Assembly (NCBI GenBank): GCA_017440445.1
Contig: JAFSHE010000021.1
Coordinates: 1-14,910, forward strand
Direction: 5' to 3'
From: Oscillospiraceae bacterium
GTDB lineage: Bacteria; Bacillota_A; Clostridia; Oscillospirales; Ruminococcaceae
Length of the DNA: 14,910 nt
The first letter of the stretch is position 1. Each line of letters opens with the position of its first letter. This document shows positions 6,292 through 14,098 of the stretch, in pieces. A model generated the notes under the pieces. That model ran no database searches. It had not been told where the DNA came from and saw nothing but the letters and a program-made list of their open reading frames with translations. The position numbers and the translations under genes are program-made.

Positions 6292-7416
6292 TCAGAAGTT
6301 ACCGTGGAATTTGTAGTAATGCAGCTCGCTCTCGAAATTCTTAAGCAGCTTGCGCACTGTGCTGTCGTTGATATTTCCTGTAAACTCAAGATAGAACATG
6401 TGGTCCTCGGGGTATTTCAGCTTTACATGCACAGGCAGCGGCTTACTCTGTATCTTTGAAAGGTCAAGTCCGTTTACTGCGAACTTTGTAAGCATTCTGT
6501 ACAGCGCACCTGCGATATTCGATACGGAAACGGACACCGCAACCGTACCTGCGCCATCATATACCTCAAGGGTCTTGGAGATACAGATAAATCTTGTGGC
6601 ATTGTTGGGGTCTGTGGCTATCCTGTCACGCACGATGGAAAGTCCGTGCATCTCCGCACACTCTGCGGAGCAGATACAGCCAAGCTCCATGCTAGGGTTT
6701 TCAGCCACCATCTGCGCAGCAGAAGCGTTGTTATGATACGGGATGACAGTCAACCCGCCCTTGTTCTCGATATAGTCAGCGCACTGACGTATAGCCTGCT
6801 CGTGTCCGAAAAGGATGCGTATATCCTCCTCCTTAACACCGGGCTTTGCGGCGAGGACATGCGCACACTCCACCGTGGTGGTGCGGTTGATGTATACTGG
6901 ATGCTTTTCCAGCAGCTCCATATTGAGCGTTACCTCGCCGGCATTGTTATTTTCTATGGGAAGAACACCATAGTCCACATCGCCGTTTTCTACCGCCTCA
7001 AACACCTCCGCAAAGCTTGCGTAGAAGCTGAGATTTCCGTTGCTAAAAAGCTGAGTAGCCGCTACATGACCGTAAGCTCCCTCCATACCCTGAACAGCAA
7101 CTGCAGGCTTGTCCAGTATCTTGGTAAGGTGAGGTATCGGCGCATCGGGGGTGATATCGTTCTGTTGTGCGCATTTGGAGATATCCATGATATTCATGAA
7201 CAGGAACGCCGCACTGTTTTCCAGCCCATCAGGGGAGCGTTCCTTTACACGGTTGATTATCGCCTTTTCACGGTCTGCCTGAAATACGACCATGTTGTTT
7301 GCAGCCTTATAGCGTGCCACATCTCCCGCAAGCTCCATGCGCTGTCTGAACAGCTCTAAAAGCTGCTCGTCTATCTTGTCTATATCTTTTCTTATCTCGC
7401 TGAGGTCAAGCTCCAT
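6292..7416 (-). CDS. pheA: Bifunctional chorismate mutase / prephenate dehydratase
   Basis: This protein makes phenylpyruvate from chorismate via prephenate in the phenylalanine pathway. The three-part layout is clear: an AroQ-type chorismate mutase (1-88; IRKDIDKIDEQLLELFRQRM), prephenate dehydratase (about 104-282) with GVLPIENNNAGEV (150-162) and the catalytic TRF (274-276), and a C-terminal ACT domain (about 291-370) for phenylalanine feedback. In the ACT domain the GALY motif is kept (303-306), but the usual ESRP motif reads QSKP (323-326). Length 374 matches the P-protein family. The ATG has AAGGAG eight bases upstream, but that site abuts the T-run of the preceding terminator. No separate promoter fits in the gap, so one may lie inside the upstream gene. 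Confidence 0.95.
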   Translation of the reverse strand: MELDLSEIRKDIDKIDEQLLELFRQRMELAGDVARYKAANNMVVFQADREKAIINRVKERSPDGLENSAAFLFMNIMDISKCAQQNDITPDAPIPHLTKILDKPAVAVQGMEGAYGHVAATQLFSNGNLSFYASFAEVFEAVENGDVDYGVLPIENNNAGEVTLNMELLEKHPVYINRTTTVECAHVLAAKPGVKEEDIRILFGHEQAIRQCADYIENKGGLTVIPYHNNASAAQMVAENPSMELGCICSAECAEMHGLSIVRDRIATDPNNATRFICISKTLEVYDGAGTVAVSVSVSNIAGALYRMLTKFAVNGLDLSKIQSKPLPVHVKLKYPEDHMFYLEFTGNINDSTVRKLLKNFESELHYYKFHGNF

Positions 7417-7430
7417 TTTCTTTGCTCCTT

Positions 7431-7457
7431 AAAAACAACGGGCGGCGAGCGCCGCCC
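7431..7457 (-). terminator. Hairpin terminator between the pseudokinase gene and pheA
   Basis: GGGCGGCG (7440-7447) and CGCCGCCC (7450-7457) form a perfect 8-bp GC stem with a two-base loop (seven pairs if a four-base loop is needed). On the minus strand GTTGTTTTT follows. The T-run runs straight into the pheA ribosome site AAGGAG, so ending here and starting pheA translation share the same few bases. Confidence 0.75.
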
Positions 7458-7478
7458 TGATAAAAATATGTCGTTGAA

Positions 7479-9284
7479 TTATTCTACGGGAATTCCGCCC
7501 TCGGTAGGCTCGGATACATCAGCAGGCTGTGAGCTTTCCTCCTGCGGCTGCGACTCCTCGGGAGCGCTCTCCTCAGGCTCGGATGTATCGGATGTGTCAG
7601 AGGTGCTTGTCTGCGGGCTTGTGTCTGGCACTGCGATGAACACGGTTATCATCTCGCCATGCTCCACGTCCACAAGGTCGCCAACATCCTTGCTGCAGCG
7701 GATCACCGTGCTGTTTTCATGCTCATTCGTAGGCTCCTGAGTAATGGAATACTTGATATTGAGCTGGTTAAGCTCCGAAATATACTTATCAACACGCATT
7801 CCCTCGTAATCGGGGAGCTTTACAAGCGCAGGACCCTTGCTGACCTTTACCTCTATCTGTATTCCCTCGGAAACGGGGGTACCTGCCTCTATGCTCTGGT
7901 CGTACATCTTGCCCGCCTCGAATTCGTCATTGTACTCGTAGGTGGGGATAAAGGTGAATATTCCGTCATAGCGGCTGACTGTGCTCTCATACTTTCTGTC
8001 GGTGAAATCAGGCAGGCTGATGTTAGCGTCAGAGGTTATAGGCTCGCTGCTTTCCTCGGGCTGTGAGCTTTCGCTCTCTGCGGGAGTAGTCACAACAGGC
8101 GGTGCAGTGGTGCTTACCTCGCTTATGCTTTCGCTCTGTGAGCTGCTTTCCGTATCGTTATTCTGGTTAAGCGTCATTGCGAATATCACCGCAAAGGCTA
8201 TCAGCACAAGACCTGCCATGACAAGCACAGCGATAGTCTTTGCACGCTCCTTCTTCTGCTTTTTAAGACGCTTTGCCTGCTGCTTTGTAAGGGGCTTTCC
8301 GTTTTCGCCACGGTCTATGCCCACGTACTTCGGCTGCTCAAACAGCTTGTCAACGAACTCTGTAATGGTGCGTATCCTGCCCTCGGTAGACAGGTTAAGA
8401 CCCTTCATTATAACTCTTGAAACGTTCTGCGGAACATTTCTGTTTATCATCATAGGCTCCAGCATGCTGCCGCCTGTCCTTGCGATGGCCTCGGTGGGAG
8501 TGCAGCCTGTAAGGCAGCGATAAAGCACAGCCGCAATACCGTAAACGTCCGTCCAGGTACCGTTCCAGTCATCGTTGGTGTACTGCTCGGGAGCTGCGTA
8601 GCCCGCATATACCTCGCAGGCAATCTCGGTGTTGGTGGTACGTGCAGCGGAGATGGAGAAGCCAGTCAGCTTAAGCTCCAGCTTATCCGTTACGAATATA
8701 GTAGACAGGCTTATTCCACGGTGGATAAGTCCCGCAGAATGTACCAGTGAAAGAGTTGTGAATATAGGCGGGAAAAGCTCCTTTATCTGATCCCAGGAAA
8801 GCTCTCCCGAGGAGTTTGCAAGATAGGTCTGGAGAGTAATTCCGCTGATGTACTCGAACACTACGTAGGCAGTGTTGTTCTCGGAGAAGACATCCAGCAC
8901 CGTCTGGAGATGAGCCATGCCCCTGGACTTCATGAGCGTCCTGTTGAGGTCCACAAACTCGGAAAGATATGTCTTATACAGCGGAAGCATATCGGAGTTT
9001 ACTGTAATGCTCTCCTCGCCCTTTTTACGTGAGCAGAGGGTATCAGGCATGAACTCCTTGATAGTGACCTTTGTACCTGTTGCGGTATCAAAGCCCATGT
9101 ACAAAGCACCCTCGCCGTTGTAGCTGAGAACCTTTCCAATTATATAACGCTCGTTAAGGAACGTTTTCGGAGCAAGATAGGAGGGGATGCTTGGCATATC
9201 CTCACTGTATCCGCAAAGCTGGCAGGGACCGTCGTATGTCTTATCGCACATACAGCCCATGCACAGTGATGTTTCTTTTAGCAT
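7479..9284 (-). CDS. Membrane pseudokinase with zinc ribbon and PASTA-like repeats
   Basis: From the chosen ATG (9282-9284) the protein has 601 residues: a CxxC zinc ribbon (C8/C11/C13 and C21/C24), a protein-kinase fold (about 46-317), a basic linker, one membrane helix (about 350-372), a Ser/Glu/Thr-rich spacer, two PASTA-like repeats (about 423-484 and 486-552) outside the cell, and an acidic Ser/Pro tail. The fold is kept at K76 (VTIK), APE (231-233) and WTDVYG (244-249). The catalytic loop, however, reads HRGISLST (188-195), losing both Asp and Asn; DFG reads GFS (208-210); and the glycine loop is degenerate. It is probably catalytically dead but may bind cell-wall fragments or lipid II through PASTA. 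AAAGG lies upstream of this start. An earlier in-frame ATG (9338) has no ribosome site and adds an unlikely 18 residues. Confidence 0.88.
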   Translation of the reverse strand: MLKETSLCMGCMCDKTYDGPCQLCGYSEDMPSIPSYLAPKTFLNERYIIGKVLSYNGEGALYMGFDTATGTKVTIKEFMPDTLCSRKKGEESITVNSDMLPLYKTYLSEFVDLNRTLMKSRGMAHLQTVLDVFSENNTAYVVFEYISGITLQTYLANSSGELSWDQIKELFPPIFTTLSLVHSAGLIHRGISLSTIFVTDKLELKLTGFSISAARTTNTEIACEVYAGYAAPEQYTNDDWNGTWTDVYGIAAVLYRCLTGCTPTEAIARTGGSMLEPMMINRNVPQNVSRVIMKGLNLSTEGRIRTITEFVDKLFEQPKYVGIDRGENGKPLTKQQAKRLKKQKKERAKTIAVLVMAGLVLIAFAVIFAMTLNQNNDTESSSQSESISEVSTTAPPVVTTPAESESSQPEESSEPITSDANISLPDFTDRKYESTVSRYDGIFTFIPTYEYNDEFEAGKMYDQSIEAGTPVSEGIQIEVKVSKGPALVKLPDYEGMRVDKYISELNQLNIKYSITQEPTNEHENSTVIRCSKDVGDLVDVEHGEMITVFIAVPDTSPQTSTSDTSDTSEPEESAPEESQPQEESSQPADVSEPTEGGIPVE

Positions 9285-9362
9285 AATCGGTATGACCTTT
9301 CGTAAGGAGTTGCCTGAATGACACAGTAACTCCATCATAAAAATATATTATTTCACTTTAAT

Positions 9363-9391
9363 AATATACAGCAAAAGCCTTGAATTGTCAA
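9363..9391 (-). promoter_or_regulatory. Sigma-A-type promoter of the pseudokinase gene
   Basis: On the minus strand a perfect TTGACA (9386-9391) and TATATT (9363-9368) are separated by 17 bases. The predicted start is near 9356, leaving a leader of about 70 bases to the chosen ATG at 9284. A start at 9338 would leave fewer than 20 bases and no Shine-Dalgarno, which supports the shorter protein. Confidence 0.82.
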
Positions 9392-9592
9392 CAGTTTCAG
9401 CGGTATTGTCATAATTCTTAATCATTTTGTCACCGTTTTGTAATAATTTCCCGTCGATTTTCACACACCGTCGGTGCGGCGCAGAAAATGTTTTGGTGAT
9501 TTTGGCAGACCGTCCTTTTCATGCGGTTTGCAGAAAAATTCACCCGCTGGTGTCTTACCCTTATTCAGGGGAATACCCCGAAAGGAGGAACT
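9392..9592 (+). other. Region upstream of the terminase pair, no clear promoter
   Basis: Together with the pseudokinase leader this makes a 308-base gap between divergent genes (9285-9592). On the plus strand I see a short palindrome, CACCG-T-CGGTG (near 9467-9477), that could be an operator, and a GGGG-AATA-CCCC hairpin (9568-9579) just ahead of the strong ribosome site AAAGGAGG (9581-9588). Candidate -35/-10 pairs around 9418-9446 are weak. No small gene or repeat is supported. Confidence 0.4.
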
Positions 9593-9844
9593 ATGGCAAA
9601 AAAACTTACAGCGGCTGAATTCTTTACAAAGCACAACCGCTCATTTATGAAATTCGGGGAGATGTTCGCAAGAAAGATAACCGACGAGCAGCTTATCTCC
9701 GCTCTCGCAGAGAAGGACCTTGAAAAGCTGGCGAAGGTGTTCCGTCTTGTGTTTGAGATGGTGGACGAGAACACCTCCTCCGACGAAACTGAACGACTTT
9801 CAAGGCTTATCGAGGCATACTCGGAGGTGGATGCGGATGAGTAA
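9593..9844 (+). CDS. Small helical protein preceding the terminase, possible small subunit
   Basis: This gene encodes 83 residues, lysine- and aromatic-rich at the N-terminus and strongly acidic at the C-terminus, with predicted helices throughout. I do not recognise a family. Its position directly before a terminase large-subunit gene, with an eight-base overlap of reading frames, suggests a terminase small subunit or accessory. Small subunits are usually longer with a helix-turn-helix, which is not evident here. The start is fixed by AAAGGAGG four bases before ATG; an in-frame ATG at 9521 lacks a ribosome site. Base composition and codon style look like the surrounding host genes. The function is unproven. 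Confidence 0.75.
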   Translation: MAKKLTAAEFFTKHNRSFMKFGEMFARKITDEQLISALAEKDLEKLAKVFRLVFEMVDENTSSDETERLSRLIEAYSEVDADE

Positions 9845-11066
9845 TTTCTCTGCGAAGCAGCGCTCAGCCCTCGCTATGCTTAAAAACGGCGGGCTGAAGC
9901 GACTTAATATATTCGAGGGCAGCGTCAGAAGCGGAAAGACCTACATCTCCATGATAATGTGGGGCTTCTGGCTGGCGAAAAGTCCCGCAGACAAGGCTTA
10001 TCTGATGGCGGGAAAGACCCTGACCACCCTGAAAAGAAACGTACTGGAGCCGATGTCTGAGCTTTTCGGCGGCTGCTTTTCATACAGCATCACCAAAAAG
10101 GAGGCACGGCTTTTCGGCCGCAGGATATATCTTGAAGGTGCGGCAAACGCAGGCGCAGAGGGCAAGATACGTGGAATGACCCTGATGGGCGCATACTGCG
10201 ACGAGCTTTCCCTTTTCGGGGAGGATTTCTTCACCATGCTGCTGTCACGTCTGTCGGAGGGCGGCGCAAAGCTTTTCGCCACCACAAATCCCGATACCCC
10301 CGGTCACTGGCTCAAGCGTGACTATCTGGACGCAGCACTTCCCGAGCTGCTGTCGCTTAAATTCACGCTGGAGGACAATCCATATCTCCCCGAGGACTAT
10401 GTAAAAGCTCTTAAATCGGAGTTCAGCGGAGTTTTCTACGACCGCTTTATCCTCGGGATGTGGGTCGCCGCCGAGGGCCGTATCTACGAGGGCTTCTCCG
10501 AGCGTTGCATCATCTCCGCAGAGGAGCTTTCCACCCGCCTTGCCGAAAACCGCCTGATAGTTTCCGCTGTTGGAGTGGACTACGGCGGAAACAAGAGCGC
10601 AAGCGTTTTCTGTCACGTGGGATTTGATGTGGGCTTTAAAAACGTGTACGTGCTGAGCGAACACTACGACAAGCGAAACCGCTCCGCAGAGAGCCTTATC
10701 TCCGCATTTCAGGAGTACATCTCCCGTGAGCGGGAGCAGCGACCTACGCTCTCCGCCGCCTACTGCGACAGCGCAGAGCAGCTTCTGATAAAGAGCTTCC
10801 GCAGCGCTGTGCGGCTTGAAGTGAAAAATGCACTGAAACGTCCTGTCAACACACGAATAAATATGCTCAACAGGCTCATCGCCTCGGGAAGATTTTTTGT
10901 GTCGGAGGAGTGTCCGCACCTTATCGATGCGATACGCAGCGCAGTGTGGGACGAGCGGGACATCCATCACGATGTGCGCCTTGACAACGGCAGCACCAAC
11001 ATCGACAGCCTTGACGCCTTTGAATATGTCCTTGAGCGCTACGAAAAGGAGCTTTTCAGGTTTTGA
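9837..11066 (+). CDS. Phage-type terminase large subunit (PBSX/Terminase_3-like)
   Basis: This is a DNA-packaging ATPase and nuclease, 409 residues, apparently complete. The ATPase part shows Walker A GSVRSGKT (28-35), Walker B LMGAYCDE (116-123, D122/E123) and the coupling motif ATTNPDTPGHW (148-158). The nuclease part shows RNase H-like acidic residues at GVDYGG (D248), YCDS (D311) and NIDSLDAFEY (D390 or D393). The ATG at 9837 is nine bases after GGAGG (9823-9827) and overlaps the upstream gene; an ATG at 9831 is too close to that site, and an extension to 9720 merely runs through the upstream gene. No portal, capsid, tail, integrase or lysis gene is visible on either side; pseudokinase and atpC are the neighbours. 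The intact motifs argue against a decaying relic. Confidence 0.9.
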   Translation: MSNFSAKQRSALAMLKNGGLKRLNIFEGSVRSGKTYISMIMWGFWLAKSPADKAYLMAGKTLTTLKRNVLEPMSELFGGCFSYSITKKEARLFGRRIYLEGAANAGAEGKIRGMTLMGAYCDELSLFGEDFFTMLLSRLSEGGAKLFATTNPDTPGHWLKRDYLDAALPELLSLKFTLEDNPYLPEDYVKALKSEFSGVFYDRFILGMWVAAEGRIYEGFSERCIISAEELSTRLAENRLIVSAVGVDYGGNKSASVFCHVGFDVGFKNVYVLSEHYDKRNRSAESLISAFQEYISREREQRPTLSAAYCDSAEQLLIKSFRSAVRLEVKNALKRPVNTRINMLNRLIASGRFFVSEECPHLIDAIRSAVWDERDIHHDVRLDNGSTNIDSLDAFEYVLERYEKELFRF

Positions 11067-11082
11067 TAAAAGCGTTAACACA

Positions 11083-11101
11083 GGCGAATTGATCGCCCTA
11101 C
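11083..11101. repeat. Short palindrome related to the GTAGGG repeat family
   Basis: GGCGA (11083-11087) pairs with TCGCC (11093-11097). Read on the minus strand the element begins GTAGGGCGATCAATTCGCC, sharing the GTAGGG...GCGA start with the elements at 587-655. It lies 16 bp beyond the terminase stop codon, between convergent genes. Membership in the same family is likely but rests on a short match. Confidence 0.5.
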
Positions 11102-11122
11102 AATTTTCTTCACAGAAACAGC

Positions 11123-11150
11123 AAAACCCCTCTGAAAGTATCAGAGGGGT
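11123..11150 (-). terminator. Rho-independent terminator of the ATP synthase operon
   Basis: ACCCCTCTGA (11126-11135) and TCAGAGGGGT (11141-11150) form a perfect 10-bp stem with an AAGTA loop. On the minus strand TTTTG follows, after the atpC stop codon. Because the terminase gene converges from the other side, the hairpin may also help stop plus-strand transcripts, although the plus-side T-tract is poor. Confidence 0.85.
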
Positions 11151-11169
11151 AACTGTTGTTATTGCTTTA

Positions 11170-11571
11170 TTATTTGTATCTCGCCGTGTCGATACGGTTA
11201 AGGGCACGCTTCAGCTTCATTTCAGCCATTCTTATCTGGCGGTCGCTTTCAGCCGCCTTGATACGGTCCTCTGCGTTGTCCTTTGCCTGCTGCGCACGGT
11301 TAACGTCTATCTCGTCAGCCCACTCGCAGGAATCAACAAGGATAACGGTCTTTTCACGGTTCACCTTGATGATACCGCCTGAGGTCGCCGCATGGCGAAG
11401 CTCACCGTCTATCATGATACGCATCTGACCGATGCCCAGTGCCGCACAATACGGCTCATGCCCGTTGAGAATACCAACATCACCGACAGTGGTACGAACG
11501 ATGACCTGTTCTGTTTCACCGTCGAAGAACTTCTTTTCGGGCGTGATAATCTCTAGCTTAAACGGAGTCAT
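11170..11571 (-). CDS. atpC: ATP synthase F1 epsilon subunit
   Basis: Epsilon is part of the F1 central stalk; it contacts gamma and the c-ring and can inhibit ATP hydrolysis. The 133 residues comprise the N-terminal beta sandwich (1-86; KLEIITPEKKFFDGETEQVIV and GDVGILNGHEPYCAALGIG) and a C-terminal helical hairpin (about 90-132; VNRAQQAKDNAEDRIKAA). The usual gHaP motif reads GHEP. The ATG follows AAAGGAA at normal spacing, 37 bp after atpD. It is the last gene of the operon, followed by a strong terminator 20 bp on. Confidence 0.96.
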   Translation of the reverse strand: MTPFKLEIITPEKKFFDGETEQVIVRTTVGDVGILNGHEPYCAALGIGQMRIMIDGELRHAATSGGIIKVNREKTVILVDSCEWADEIDVNRAQQAKDNAEDRIKAAESDRQIRMAEMKLKRALNRIDTARYK

Positions 11572-11608
11572 CAGACCATTCCTTTCTGTTTTTAAGGCTT
11601 ATCGGGTA

Positions 11609-13006
<1,398 letters not shown>

Positions 13007-13057
13007 CTAACTTTTCCTTTCCGTTAGTTGGAAAATGCTGAATTTAAAAATTCTGCG

Positions 13058-13894
13058 TTATTCAAGCGCATTTGCGCCGCCTACGATCTCGGTAAGCTCC
13101 TGAGTGATGCTTGCCTGACGTGCACGGTTATACAGCAGCGACAGACTGCCGATCATCTCGTCGGCGTTGTCCGTAGCGGACTCCATAGCCGTTCTGCGTG
13201 CGCCCTGCTCCGAAGCATAGGACTCAACGACAGCGCACTGGAGAAGGCTGGCTGCAAAGCGGGGAACTATACGGTTGAACACCGCCTCGGGCGAGGGATC
13301 GTAATCCATCGTACCGTAGTCCTCGAGCTGCTGAGTCTGCATGGGAAGCACAGCCAGCTGCTGCGGCTCCTGCGTGAGGGAGGATACGAACATTGTGTAG
13401 AATATCTGCACATCATCCACCTCGCCGCTGCGGAACATATTAACTGCGATATCTGCGATATCCTGCGCCAGACCGGGCTTGATATTCTCCGCAATATCCG
13501 AGTATGTTCCTACCAGCTCATAGCCTCGCTTTGAAAAATACTCTATCGCTTTTCTTCCGATAGCGATTATTTTAGGTTTAACTGCGTCATTCGCATGGGC
13601 GGCCGCCGCCAGCTTAAGGATGTTTGAGTTGTAGCCTCCCGCAAGACCTCTGTCACCTGCGATAACGATGAAAAGACGGTTCTTTACCTCTCTTTTCACT
13701 GTAAACTCGGTGGAGAAATCCACGTTTGCGGAAGCTATCTCGCACATGGACTTATAAAGCTCGTTGAAATATGGGCGAGCCTGCTCTGCACGCTGCTTTG
13801 CCTTGCGCAGCTTGCTTGAGGATACCAGCTCCATCGCCTTTGTTATCTGTCTTGTAGAGCCGACAGACTTTATGCGGCGCTTGATATCCTTCAT
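13058..13894 (-). CDS. atpG: ATP synthase F1 gamma subunit, probable non-AUG start
   Basis: Gamma is the rotating shaft of F1 and occurs once per complex. The N-terminal coil (MKDIKRRIKSVGSTRQITKA) and the C-terminal coil (LYNRARQASITQELTEIVGG) are both canonical. The coordinates use the only ATG (13892-13894), giving 278 residues. However, the strong ribosome site GGAGGTGA (13916-13923) lies 24 bases from this ATG, too far, with GGAGG only nine bases before an in-frame ATA (13907-13909). Starting there gives an N-terminus X-A-T-G-N-M-K-D-I-K of the sort gamma subunits usually show (MATGNMKDIKRR-like). An in-frame TGA just upstream of ATC-ATA rules out anything longer. The true start is thus probably ATA, or ATC three bases before it, giving 283-284 residues. 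Confidence 0.95.
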   Translation of the reverse strand: MKDIKRRIKSVGSTRQITKAMELVSSSKLRKAKQRAEQARPYFNELYKSMCEIASANVDFSTEFTVKREVKNRLFIVIAGDRGLAGGYNSNILKLAAAAHANDAVKPKIIAIGRKAIEYFSKRGYELVGTYSDIAENIKPGLAQDIADIAVNMFRSGEVDDVQIFYTMFVSSLTQEPQQLAVLPMQTQQLEDYGTMDYDPSPEAVFNRIVPRFAASLLQCAVVESYASEQGARRTAMESATDNADEMIGSLSLLYNRARQASITQELTEIVGGANALE

Positions 13895-13915
13895 ATTACC
13901 CGTTGCTATGATTTG

Positions 13916-13923
13916 TCACCTCC
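13916..13923 (-). promoter_or_regulatory. Ribosome binding site that sets the atpG start
   Basis: GGAGGTGA on the minus strand is a near-perfect Shine-Dalgarno. From its GGAGG core it is nine bases before ATA, six before ATC, and 24 before the first ATG. The spacing therefore favours a non-AUG start for gamma. Confidence 0.75.
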
Positions 13924-13947
13924 ATTATTTGGATTGGTGGCAGAGGC

Positions 13948-14079
13948 TCAACACTCTACGTTTTCCTCTGTTGTGATATACTTAACCTTCTTCTCGATGT
14001 ACAGCCATGCAACTGCAAGAGCTGTTACAGTAGCGAGAACTGTTGCAACTATGCTAAGAACAAAAGAAGCCTGTCTCAT
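13948..14079 (-). CDS. 43-residue single-helix membrane protein inside the atp operon
   Basis: This small gene lies between atpA and atpG on the same strand. ATG (14077-14079) is preceded by AAAGGAG seven bases upstream, as good as any site in the window, and the frame ends in TGA at 13948-13950. The product starts MRQASFVLSIVATVLATVTA, continues the hydrophobic run to about residue 27 (LAVAWLY), then has EKKVK and a short acidic tail ending in Cys. One membrane helix with the C-terminus inside is expected from the positive-inside rule. It is 19 bp after atpA and 38 bp before the probable atpG start. I recognise no family. Being co-transcribed with F1 genes suggests an assembly or regulatory role in ATP synthase, but that is inference. 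Confidence 0.85.
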   Translation of the reverse strand: MRQASFVLSIVATVLATVTALAVAWLYIEKKVKYITTEENVEC

Positions 14080-14098
14080 GATTATACTCCTTTCGGCA

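Noticed and set aside
6281..6292. ispD start four codons earlier, overlapping the pheA stop
   Set aside because: No Shine-Dalgarno precedes it, whereas the next ATG has GGAGG five bases upstream; coupling through TGATG cannot be fully excluded.
9720..9836. Upstream extension of the terminase large subunit
   Set aside because: The added residues are an out-of-frame reading of the small upstream gene; the ATG at 9837 has a well-spaced GGAGG.
9339..11170. Complete prophage or att-flanked island around the terminase
   Set aside because: No integrase, portal, capsid, tail or lysis gene and no flanking direct repeats were seen within the window.
10245..11207. Long open frame (320 codons) on the minus strand across the terminase gene
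   Set aside because: It is antisense to a gene with complete terminase motifs, has no ribosome site and resembles no protein family; it is a codon-bias shadow.
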